64,000 nt of DNA, taken from positions 124,001 through 188,000 of the forward strand of contig CAZHON010000001.1 of assembly GCA_964534565.1 (NCBI GenBank), written 5' to 3'. This DNA comes from CAZHON01 sp964534565 (GTDB taxonomy: Bacteria; Patescibacteriota; Gracilibacteria; Peribacterales; Peribacteraceae). A program made the position numbers and the translations under genes. The notes beneath the pieces are model-generated. The model saw only the letters and a list, made by a program, of their open reading frames with translations. It had not been told where the DNA came from and made no database searches. Of this stretch, positions 57,504-64,000 are shown piece by piece; the first letter of the stretch is position 1, and the number at the start of each line of letters is the position of its first letter.

Positions 57504-58247
57504 ATGAAGAACAAGTTTACGCTCGGAGTGATTGCCGGAATGTCCTCTCTCGCAATTGCCATCCCTGTCCTCGCACAGGTCAGCAGTGCCGCATCAGGCA
57601 CAATGTCATTCGGAGGCAAGACACGTCCTGTTCCAACACAGGAAAATGTCCAAAAGATGATCGAAAACGACGACGCATTTCTCACGAATGTTGATACGGT
57701 GGTCTCTTCCGCAAAGAGCATTGTGACGGCGCACAAGAGCGCATTGACCGCCGCAGCTGCAATCAGTGATGACACTGAACGTGGTACCGCAGTACAGAAG
57801 GCAAATGAGGATGAGCGCACCGCATTCGAAGCGGTGATGAAGGCGAATCCTAACTTCAAGATGCCATTCGGAGGCCATGGCGGTCCCGGCGGAATGATGC
57901 GTGGTCACGGACCCGACATGGCAGAACTTGCGACGAAGCTTGGCATGACGGACGTCGAATTGAAGGCTGCGCTTGATTCCGGCAAGACGATTGAACAGCT
58001 TGCAACGGAAAAGGGCATCACTCTTCCAGCTCGTCCCATGATGGGAATGCACGGAGGCAAAGATATGCTTGCTAAAAAACTCGGCATGACAGCAGACGAA
58101 TTGAAGGCTGCGCTCGACAGCGGTAAGACGATTGAACAGATCGCTACCGAGAAGGGTGTGACGCTGCCTGCTCGTCCAGCATTCGGTGGTCACCACTGGA
58201 TGATGGATCAGGACAACGATGACGATCAGACGTCGTCTGCTCAGTAA
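57504..58247 (+). CDS. secreted His/Met-rich protein with two helical repeats
   Basis: 247 residues. Signal peptide (MKNKFTLGVIAGMSSLAIAIPVLAQ), a helical region (45-115) and a Gly/His/Met linker (GGHGGPGGMMRGHG). Two near-identical repeats with a 47-residue period follow: LGMTDVELKAALDSGKTIEQ (146 on) and LGMTADELKAALDSGKTIEQ (193 on), each ending ITLPARP or VTLPARP and followed by GMHGG or GGHHWMM. The repeats resemble DUF2680-type helical units. His/Met linkers suggest metal, perhaps copper, binding. Confidence 0.8.
   Translation: MKNKFTLGVIAGMSSLAIAIPVLAQVSSAASGTMSFGGKTRPVPTQENVQKMIENDDAFLTNVDTVVSSAKSIVTAHKSALTAAAAISDDTERGTAVQKANEDERTAFEAVMKANPNFKMPFGGHGGPGGMMRGHGPDMAELATKLGMTDVELKAALDSGKTIEQLATEKGITLPARPMMGMHGGKDMLAKKLGMTADELKAALDSGKTIEQIATEKGVTLPARPAFGGHHWMMDQDNDDDQTSSAQ
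57936..58178 (+). repeat. tandem coding repeat, 141-bp period, two copies
   Basis: Copies at about 57936-58037 and 58077-58178 encode the two helical units of the preceding protein. They are similar at DNA level too (shared AATTGAAGGCTGCGCT-like runs), so the duplication may be fairly recent or conserved by conversion. Confidence 0.7.
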
Positions 58248-58271
58248 TCAGTTCGTTCTCTGAACCGAAAA

Positions 58272-58297
58272 GGGGCCGCCGGAGCGGCCTCTTTTTT
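58272..58297 (+). terminator. terminator
   Basis: GGGGCCGC, CGGA loop, GCGGCCTC, TTTTTT. Same arms as the hairpin at 47873. Confidence 0.92.
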
Positions 58298-58383
58298 ATG
58301 CCGATCGTCTTTTTGAGCCATTCTGTCAAGCGTAGTTGTCGTTTCTTTTTGTCTTCTTTCGAAGATCTTGTACCGTATTTCCC

Positions 58384-58752
58384 ATGGCGGAACTGAATAT
58401 CTTGATTGCAGAAGATGATGTCGTGTTACGAAATTTGTATGCGAAAAAATTTCCAATGCACGGATTTTCCGTTCGATTGGCAGCAAACGGAGAAGAGGCG
58501 ATCGAGATGATCAATCAAGCGGCACCCGATCTTCTCCTTCTCGATCTTCGTATGCCGAAGGTTGATGGGTTCCAGGTTCTCCAAAAATTTCCAAAAGCAG
58601 AACGCACGTTCCCCATCATCGCCCTGACGAATTTTCATGATACGGATTCCAAAATCCGTTCGCTTGAATTGGGAGCCGACGAGTACTGCACCAAGAACGA
58701 GACGACACTCAGGATTCTGTTGGACATCGTGAATAAGCATTTGAAAGCGTAA
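58384..58752 (+). CDS. single-domain response regulator (receiver only)
   Basis: 122 residues from MAELNILIAEDD. Acidic triplet EDD (10-12), phospho-acceptor Asp54 (LLLDLRMPKVDG), Thr in ALTNFHD and Lys in CTKNET in the place of the usual K-P. No output domain. Kinase partner not adjacent; the orphan Cache kinase at 26.5 kb is a possible partner. TACCGT lies 7 bases before the ATG. Confidence 0.9.
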   Translation: MAELNILIAEDDVVLRNLYAKKFPMHGFSVRLAANGEEAIEMINQAAPDLLLLDLRMPKVDGFQVLQKFPKAERTFPIIALTNFHDTDSKIRSLELGADEYCTKNETTLRILLDIVNKHLKA

Positions 58753-58769
58753 TCCCTTCCTTCCTTTCT

Positions 58770-58919
58770 ATGTCCTCTCACCAAGATCTCCTCGCTCTCT
58801 GCGCCTACGGTGTCGATCGGTTACTCTCGGAAGAGTTGATCTCGAAATATGGAGATGAATACGACATTCCTCTCTTCGAACTGGATCGCACCGAATACAC
58901 GCGCACGATGGAGATGTGA
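58770..58919 (+). CDS. small protein, 49 aa
   Basis: MSSHQDLLALCAYGVDRL is followed by LSEELISKYGDEYDIPLFELDRTEYTRTMEM. Compact acidic helical sequence, 17 bases after the receiver gene. Could be a small partner of the receiver. Function unknown. Confidence 0.5.
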   Translation: MSSHQDLLALCAYGVDRLLSEELISKYGDEYDIPLFELDRTEYTRTMEM

Positions 58920-58967
58920 TCGAAGGGCTTTGGGGAGTTGTTCTCTGCCTTTTTTTGGCAGAAATGC

Positions 58968-58973
58968 TATACT
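58968..58973 (+). promoter_or_regulatory. -10 box for leaderless Cys/His-rich gene
   Basis: TATACT ends 8 bases before ATG 58982; no Shine-Dalgarno between. Could also start transcription of the downstream copper-gene run. Confidence 0.45.
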
Positions 58974-58981
58974 ATCCCACG

Positions 58982-59338
58982 ATGTTTCGAATTGTTCTCA
59001 CGCTTGCCATCGTGACCAATGCAGTGGTCGGTCATGTGTGCATGATGCCGATGGCATTGGCCCATGATGTGCACGTTACTGAAGCGCACGAGCATTGTAA
59101 CGATTGCTCCGGTGATACTGATACTGTTCCCTGCCCCGAGGGTCCATGTTCCGATTGTTGCATATCGCAGGCTTCCGCAGCAGGAGAGAGCGTTCCGAAC
59201 AACGATACAGTCATTGCCTTGGTTCCTTCAGGTGACTGTCCGTTTGTTGTTATCACCGATACGGTACACACTTGTACCAATACGAAGTGTACATCACCAC
59301 CCGGTAACGACGCAGAGGGCGTCGTATTGAGGTTGTAG
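58982..59338 (+). CDS. secreted Cys/His-rich protein, candidate metal binder
   Basis: 118 residues from MFRIVLTLAIV. The signal peptide ends near ALAHD. The mature part has HDVHVTEAHEHCNDCSGD, then CPEGPCSDCC and later DCPFV, HTCTNTKCTS. The many Cys and His and the position just before copper genes suggest copper or zinc binding outside the membrane. TATACT (58968-58973) ends 8 bases before the ATG. No family recognised. Confidence 0.65.
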   Translation: MFRIVLTLAIVTNAVVGHVCMMPMALAHDVHVTEAHEHCNDCSGDTDTVPCPEGPCSDCCISQASAAGESVPNNDTVIALVPSGDCPFVVITDTVHTCTNTKCTSPPGNDAEGVVLRL

Positions 59339-59394
59339 AGAGAAGCAAGTATCAGGTTTTCCTGTTTTTGTTTTATCTATTTTCTCTCAATACC

Positions 59395-60753
59395 ATGTCG
59401 GAATCTCAACAATTCGAAGCCACTATTGGAATTAGTGGAATGACCTGTGCAAGTTGTGAATTGCTTTTGGAGCGCAAGCTGAAGACGGTTCCAGGTATTC
59501 TGAAGGTTTCCGTCAATCATAAAACAGGAACCGCAACAATCATTGCTGATGCAAAGAATCTCCCGAACGAGAAACAAATTTCAGCAGTAGTCCGAAAAGC
59601 AGGTTACAGTTTGACGGATGAGCAAATGCCGACAGTGACAACCGTTTCAGACGACAAACAAAAATGGATGGAGATCGGCGTATCGCTGATCGTCATCATT
59701 GCGCTCTATAAATTTTTACAGGCATTCGATCTGGTGTCCCTTGCGCCCACTGCGGACACAGCATTGTCTTTCGGCGGTATTTTCCTTATCGGTCTTGTGG
59801 CCGGCACATCCAGCTGCCTTGCGGTTACAGGAGGGCTTTTGTTGGCCATGGCGGCAAAATACAATGAGGTGAATCGTTCCCATTCTTCATGGGAAAAATT
59901 CATGCCCCTGGCGCACTTCAATGTCGGTCGACTCGTGTCGTATGTCGTGCTGGGTGGAGTTGTCGGCGTCATCGGACAATCGATTACGCTAAGTATCCAA
60001 ATGACCGCATATATGAACATGATTATTGCGGTCGTGATGTTGTGGATTGCTCTTTCTATTTTACAAATCGTCCCCAGAGGAAGCTTCGTGACGCCTCCGA
60101 AGTGGCTTTCAAGAAAAATAGCCGCACTGACGGAAAGCAGACATCCTGCTGCGCCGTTTCTTCTTGGAGCAGGGACATTCTTTTTGCCTTGCGGGTTTAC
60201 GCAATCACTTCAGTTGGTGGCGTTGGCATCGGGAAGTTTCGTGAGTGGAGCGATGACCATGGGAATTTTTGCACTTGGAACATTGCCGTCTTTGCTTGGC
60301 ATTAGTGCCATTTCCTCTACGGCAAAGGGACGATCGTCAGAATTATTCCTTCGTTTTGCGGGCACGCTTGTTCTTGTACTGGCACTCTTTAACTTCCGCA
60401 GCGGATTCGCCCTTACAGGCATTCCTCTTGATTCAATGTTCAAGAGAGTGCCGGTTGCAGAAAATCCTGCTCCGGCGTTTGTTGGCAGTGTCCAGAATGT
60501 TGCCATGAAGGTGACTGCGAGTGCCTATGAGCCGAGTCAGATCGTCATTAAGGCGGGACAGGCTGTGCGATGGATGGTGGATGGCAAAGAGGCGACGGGA
60601 TGCACAAGCACGATCGTCGTTCCATCACTCGGCATTCGACAATCTCTCAAGTCGGGAATGAATGAAATCAGCTTCACTGCTCCGACCACTCCGGGACAAG
60701 TTCCATTCAGTTGCTCGATGGGAATGGTGAGAGGTTCCTTTATTGTCCAATAA
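59395..60753 (+). CDS. HMA - DsbD/TauE-type membrane - cupredoxin fusion
   Basis: 452 residues. Residues 5-70 are a heavy-metal-associated domain with GMTCASC (Cys18, Cys21). Six or more helices (about 95-340) of the DsbD_2/SafE type follow, with GTSSCLAVTGG and FFLPCGFTQSLQL (each with a Cys near a Pro or Gly turn). A C-terminal cupredoxin-like domain (about 368-452) has ligand-type residues EATGCTST and FSCSMGM. Likely moves copper or electrons across the membrane. Fusions of HMA and DsbD_2 domains are known; start at MSESQQFE, the longer frame (59368) adds nine residues. Confidence 0.88.
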   Translation: MSESQQFEATIGISGMTCASCELLLERKLKTVPGILKVSVNHKTGTATIIADAKNLPNEKQISAVVRKAGYSLTDEQMPTVTTVSDDKQKWMEIGVSLIVIIALYKFLQAFDLVSLAPTADTALSFGGIFLIGLVAGTSSCLAVTGGLLLAMAAKYNEVNRSHSSWEKFMPLAHFNVGRLVSYVVLGGVVGVIGQSITLSIQMTAYMNMIIAVVMLWIALSILQIVPRGSFVTPPKWLSRKIAALTESRHPAAPFLLGAGTFFLPCGFTQSLQLVALASGSFVSGAMTMGIFALGTLPSLLGISAISSTAKGRSSELFLRFAGTLVLVLALFNFRSGFALTGIPLDSMFKRVPVAENPAPAFVGSVQNVAMKVTASAYEPSQIVIKAGQAVRWMVDGKEATGCTSTIVVPSLGIRQSLKSGMNEISFTAPTTPGQVPFSCSMGMVRGSFIVQ

Positions 60754-60779
60754 TATTGTTTCTTCCCCATTTTACTCCT

Positions 60780-60926
60780 ATGTCACCTCTTGATTGGAAA
60801 CCAACGGCTACACAACCTCGCAAAAAAGAATCGTCTTCAGAAGCGAATGACCCATGGATGGGCATAGCGCTTGGGCTTCTCGGTGTTGTTATCGGGTACG
60901 GCATTTCTCTTCTTCACATTCTATGA
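60780..60926 (+). CDS. small membrane protein, 48 aa
   Basis: MSPLDWKPTATQPRKKESSS is followed by EANDPWMGIALGLLGVVIGYGISLLHIL. One C-terminal membrane helix. Its stop overlaps the start of the next gene (ATGA), so it is translationally coupled to the HMA protein. A helper of the copper system is a plausible role. Confidence 0.6.
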   Translation: MSPLDWKPTATQPRKKESSSEANDPWMGIALGLLGVVIGYGISLLHIL

Positions 60927-61138
60927 TCACGAAAGTTTCCATCCCCGGCATTCATTGTCCATCATGCGCGGCACTCATCAAAGATGTCAGCTCTGATTTT
61001 CCATCTATTGAAACTGTCGATGTGAATATTGATTCTAAAATTGTGACCATTCATCACAATAATGATTTTTCTATACAGAAATGGAGCGAAGAAATCGAGG
61101 CACTGGATCCTACGTATGGTATTCACCCACTCTCATGA
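60923..61138 (+). CDS. CopZ-like heavy-metal-associated domain protein
   Basis: 71 residues, one HMA domain with GIHCPSCAALI (metal Cys pair). Works as a soluble copper chaperone in the family. Its stop overlaps the ATG of the P-type ATPase, showing tight coupling. The C-terminus is normal length. Confidence 0.88.
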   Translation: MITKVSIPGIHCPSCAALIKDVSSDFPSIETVDVNIDSKIVTIHHNNDFSIQKWSEEIEALDPTYGIHPLS

Positions 61139-64000
61139 TGAACCAATGCACACTCGCCATTTCCGGAATGCACTGCGCTAGTTGCAGTGCTCTTATTGCA
61201 CGAAAGCTTAAAAAGACACCGGGTGTCACCGATGCGAACGTCAATTTGGCATCTGCAAAAGCCCATGTGCATTTTGATCCAGCGGCCGTATCCGAAAAAG
61301 ATCTCATTGCTGCAGTAAAATCAGTTGGATATGGAGCGGAAGTGCGTGACGAACACGATCATCACGGAGTGGAGTTGGATCGAAAGAGACAACAGAAAGA
61401 AATTGAGAATTATCGTTCAAAATTTCTGAAGGCATTTGCTCTCAGTCTGCCCATGATGGGATTCATGATTCTGTCTTTCTTTCCTCAGCTTTCGCTTCAT
61501 GCACTTCTTATGCCCTCCATGGGTGTTGCATCTCTTGTTCTTGCAACCCCTGTGCAATTTTGGCTAGGAAAAGGATTCTTCAAAGGATTTTGGTCAAGCA
61601 TTCGCATGCTGACATTCGGCATGGACAGCTTGATTGCAATCGGAACACTCACTGCCTATATCTATAGTGTCTCCAATCTTGTTTTGTATGTTCTTCGTCA
61701 TGGGACGCTGTTTGGTGAGATTGAAGATCTTTACTTTGAAGTTGCCGCATTCCTGATTACGTTTGTTCTTTTGGGAAAATGGATGGAAGCGCGGGCAAAA
61801 GGACGAACGTCCCAAGCGATAGAAAAACTCATGGGATTGCAAGCAAAGACCGCTCGCGTTATTCGTAACGGACAAATAGTCGATATCTCCATCGATGAAG
61901 TATTGGTGGGCGATACGGTGGTGGTTCGCCCTGGAGAGAAAATTCCGGTTGATGGAACGGTGATCAATGGACACACATCTGTCGATGAATCGATGCTTAC
62001 GGGAGAGAGTATTCCCGTGGAGAAAAAAGAAGGAGATCGTGTTTTTGGAGCAACGATGAACGGAAATGGGGTTCTTGAGTTTCATGCTGAAAAAGTCGGA
62101 TCAGAAACAGCGCTCGCTCGCATCGTTCAGTTCGTCGAAGAGGCACAAGGCTCGAAGGCCCCCATTCAGAATTTTGCAGACAATGTTTCTTCGTGGTTCG
62201 TACCCGCAGTGATCATCATTGCTATCCTTACTCTTGTCGGTTGGCTGATTGTAGGTGCGACTCTTTCTTTCTCTCTCCTTGCTGGAGTCTCGGTGCTTGT
62301 CATCGCCTGTCCGTGTGCCTTGGGGCTCGCAACTCCAACAGGAATCATGGTGGCAACAGGAAAAGGGGCAGAGCAGGGGATTTTGATTCGTGGAGGCGAA
62401 CCTTTGGAAGCTGCAAATTCAATCAATGCAATCGTATTTGATAAAACGGGTACGCTCACAAAAGGAAAGCCAGAAGTGACTGACATCATTGCGTTTGGAA
62501 TCACAAGAGAAGAAGTCCTTCGAATCGCTGCAAGTTTGGAGCAAGGGTCCGAGCATCCGCTTGCAGCAAGTATTGTGAATGATGCGACAAAGAAAGGGCT
62601 AACCCTTGGAGAGAGCCAAGGATTTAAAGCGATTCCTGGCTATGGCGTGGAGGGCTCAATCGATGGAACGAGCTACAAATTAGGAAACCGAAGATTAATG
62701 GAGATAGAAAAAATCTCCACTGAAGAAATGGAAGCAACAATGCAAATATTGGAAGAGCAAGGAAAAACAGCGATGTATCTTTCTCATGACAAAGATATCG
62801 TAGGTATCATCGCAGTTGCCGACACAGTAAAGGAGACTTCGAAAGAAGCGATTGCCGCTCTTCGCGCAATGAACATTGCGGTCTATATGATCACGGGCGA
62901 CAACAGGCGTACCGCGAATGCGATTGCTAAGAGTGTTGGTATAGACAGTGTTTTAGCCGAGGTTTTACCCGAAGAAAAGGCAAACGAGGTGAAGATATTA
63001 CAAGCGCAAGGCATGAAAGTTGCAATGGTGGGCGATGGCATCAATGACAGTCCGGCCCTTGCACAAGCTAACCTTGGCATTGCCATGGGCAATGGGACCG
63101 ATATCGCGATCGAGACGGGGGGTATCGTTCTCGTCAAGAATGACCTTCGAGATGTGGTGACTGCAATGAAATTGAGTCGCGCAACGGTGAGCAAGATCAA
63201 ACAGAATTTATTCTTTGCACTCTTTTATAACATTATCGGAATTCCCATTGCCGCTCGTCTGTTCATGCATTGGGATATCGTGTTGCGTCCGGAGCTTGCC
63301 GGTCTCGCAATGGCGTTCAGCTCCGTCTCCGTGGTTACAAACTCTTTGTTGCTCAAAGGATTTTCTCCAACGCGACGGAACATTCTTTCGGACATCGCTC
63401 CATTTGTGATGACGATCGGATTTACAGCGGTATTTTTCCTCTTCGCGCGCATCAGTGCAGATGAGGCACATGGCGTCACGATGACTGATGACGGGCATGA
63501 AATGGTGATGCAAGAGGGAGGTCGTGCGCTTACGATCCATCTCGAAAGGGGCAAAACGCCGAATGATGTCGCTTTCTCGATTCACGAAGGAAGGAACGTA
63601 TTCCTGGACTACGGAGTCAGTCATACGCAGAAAATGCACTTAATCGTTGTTCGGGATGATTTACAGAACTTTGAGCATTTCCATCCCCTAATGGATACGT
63701 CAGGGATCTGGCATCAGAATCTGTTTACGGATGGGGGGACCTATAGGGTCTATGCGGATTTCGTTGATAGTGAAGGAGGTTCCTACCATCCATTCTTCGA
63801 ATACGTTGTTCCGGGTGACAAGGGGGCATACGGAATTGAAAAAGATTTTTCTCTCTCAAAAATGCAGGATAGATTTGCGCTTCAATTGAAGCCTACATTG
63901 AACGAGCACAGTATATCCTTCACCCTTTCTATTATCGATCAAGACGATGGGCAAGCACCTGCTCTCCAGGACTATCTAGGCGCAAAGGCGCATGCGATTT
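61135..64000 (+). CDS. copA: CopA-type copper P-type ATPase with C-terminal extension (3' end outside window)
   Basis: At least 955 residues, no stop before the window ends. N-terminal HMA domain (GMHCASC, Cys14/Cys17), a short His motif (HDHHG), and membrane helices including the ion-binding CPC (392-394). The actuator has TGES, phosphorylation Asp436 is in DKTGTLTKG, the nucleotide site includes SEHPLA, and GDGINDSPAL follows. After the last core helices a further segment (from about 790) begins with DDGHEMVMQEGG. It then shows THTQKMHLIVVRDDL-like, FEHFHPLMD and YRVYADF motifs, the pattern of a secreted domain of unknown function found with metal proteins. Start at ATG 61135 or 61138. Confidence 0.93.
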   Translation, partial: MMNQCTLAISGMHCASCSALIARKLKKTPGVTDANVNLASAKAHVHFDPAAVSEKDLIAAVKSVGYGAEVRDEHDHHGVELDRKRQQKEIENYRSKFLKAFALSLPMMGFMILSFFPQLSLHALLMPSMGVASLVLATPVQFWLGKGFFKGFWSSIRMLTFGMDSLIAIGTLTAYIYSVSNLVLYVLRHGTLFGEIEDLYFEVAAFLITFVLLGKWMEARAKGRTSQAIEKLMGLQAKTARVIRNGQIVDISIDEVLVGDTVVVRPGEKIPVDGTVINGHTSVDESMLTGESIPVEKKEGDRVFGATMNGNGVLEFHAEKVGSETALARIVQFVEEAQGSKAPIQNFADNVSSWFVPAVIIIAILTLVGWLIVGATLSFSLLAGVSVLVIACPCALGLATPTGIMVATGKGAEQGILIRGGEPLEAANSINAIVFDKTGTLTKGKPEVTDIIAFGITREEVLRIAASLEQGSEHPLAASIVNDATKKGLTLGESQGFKAIPGYGVEGSIDGTSYKLGNRRLMEIEKISTEEMEATMQILEEQGKTAMYLSHDKDIVGIIAVADTVKETSKEAIAALRAMNIAVYMITGDNRRTANAIAKSVGIDSVLAEVLPEEKANEVKILQAQGMKVAMVGDGINDSPALAQANLGIAMGNGTDIAIETGGIVLVKNDLRDVVTAMKLSRATVSKIKQNLFFALFYNIIGIPIAARLFMHWDIVLRPELAGLAMAFSSVSVVTNSLLLKGFSPTRRNILSDIAPFVMTIGFTAVFFLFARISADEAHGVTMTDDGHEMVMQEGGRALTIHLERGKTPNDVAFSIHEGRNVFLDYGVSHTQKMHLIVVRDDLQNFEHFHPLMDTSGIWHQNLFTDGGTYRVYADFVDSEGGSYHPFFEYVVPGDKGAYGIEKDFSLSKMQDRFALQLKPTLNEHSISFTLSIIDQDDGQAPALQDYLGAKAHAI

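Noticed and set aside
1..64000. UGA recoded as glycine, as in Gracilibacteria and SR1
   Set aside because: TGA ends several conserved proteins at their normal length, including the MGMT-like protein, the response regulator, apbE and the CopZ-like protein, and no in-frame TGA interrupts conserved genes.
1..64000. CRISPR array, insertion sequence, integrase or prophage
   Set aside because: No spaced direct-repeat array, transposase or phage gene was seen; the accessory region lacks a recognisable mobility gene.

Overview
The window is bacterial chromosome, densely packed with mostly single genes and short operons on both strands. It reads with the standard genetic code: TGA is a genuine stop for several conserved genes, for example the MGMT-like gene ending at 36431, the response regulator ending at 45893 and apbE ending at 52858. 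The style of the proteins points to a candidate-phyla-radiation (Patescibacteria) genome, possibly Peribacteria-like. That style includes many lipoproteins whose lipobox Cys is followed by Ser-rich linkers, many small orphan membrane proteins, a 'KPVIYLYP' surface protein, a Memo-CapA fusion and an HMA-DsbD-cupredoxin fusion. This placement is inference from protein style and was not tested by phylogeny. Many genes lack a Shine-Dalgarno sequence and instead have a TANNNT box 6-8 bases before the start codon, so leaderless mRNAs look common.

Layout. 1-15.8 kb is mostly housekeeping plus cell-surface genes: a DUF192 tail, ftsH, tRNA-Leu, an RlmI-like methyltransferase, two large lipoproteins, typA and ligA. 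15.8-34.3 kb is an accessory region, much of it visibly AT-rich. It holds a 734-residue protein with two HExxH motifs, a 1099-residue surface protein with a lipase-like domain, a TrmB-type regulator fused to two membrane sensor domains, a SET-domain protein, a half-size EamA transporter, a histidine kinase with the same sensor domain, polX, an S66 peptidase, an orphan and an AstE/AspA-type amidohydrolase, ending in hisS. 34.3-45 kb returns to core functions: a LOG-like protein, a TrpR/YerC-type regulator overlapping tRNA-His, MGMT, queA, tsaC/sua5, nitroreductase, a class A PBP, pyrophosphatase and a secreted subtilase.

45-57.5 kb carries an OmpR-type two-component system followed by a TVP38-type membrane protein, a candidate small RNA, a cupredoxin lipoprotein, a glycosyltransferase, a polysaccharide deacetylase, and a VKOR-ApbE pair facing an FMN-binding-like lipoprotein. 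An aminotransferase, a BaiN/HI0933-type flavoprotein, PH-domain and YdeI proteins follow. 57.5-64 kb looks like a metal/copper and redox region: a secreted His/Met-rich helical-repeat protein, a lone receiver, a secreted Cys/His-rich protein, the HMA-DsbD-cupredoxin fusion, a small membrane protein, a CopZ-like HMA protein, and a CopA-type ATPase with an unusual C-terminal extracytoplasmic extension that runs off the window.

The strongest candidate for something undescribed is 23.1-28.0 kb. There a TrmB-family DNA-binding protein and a histidine kinase share a Cache-like extracytoplasmic sensor carrying an EF-hand-type calcium loop. The DNA turns AT-rich at the sensor of the first gene and returns to normal composition at the kinase core of the second.
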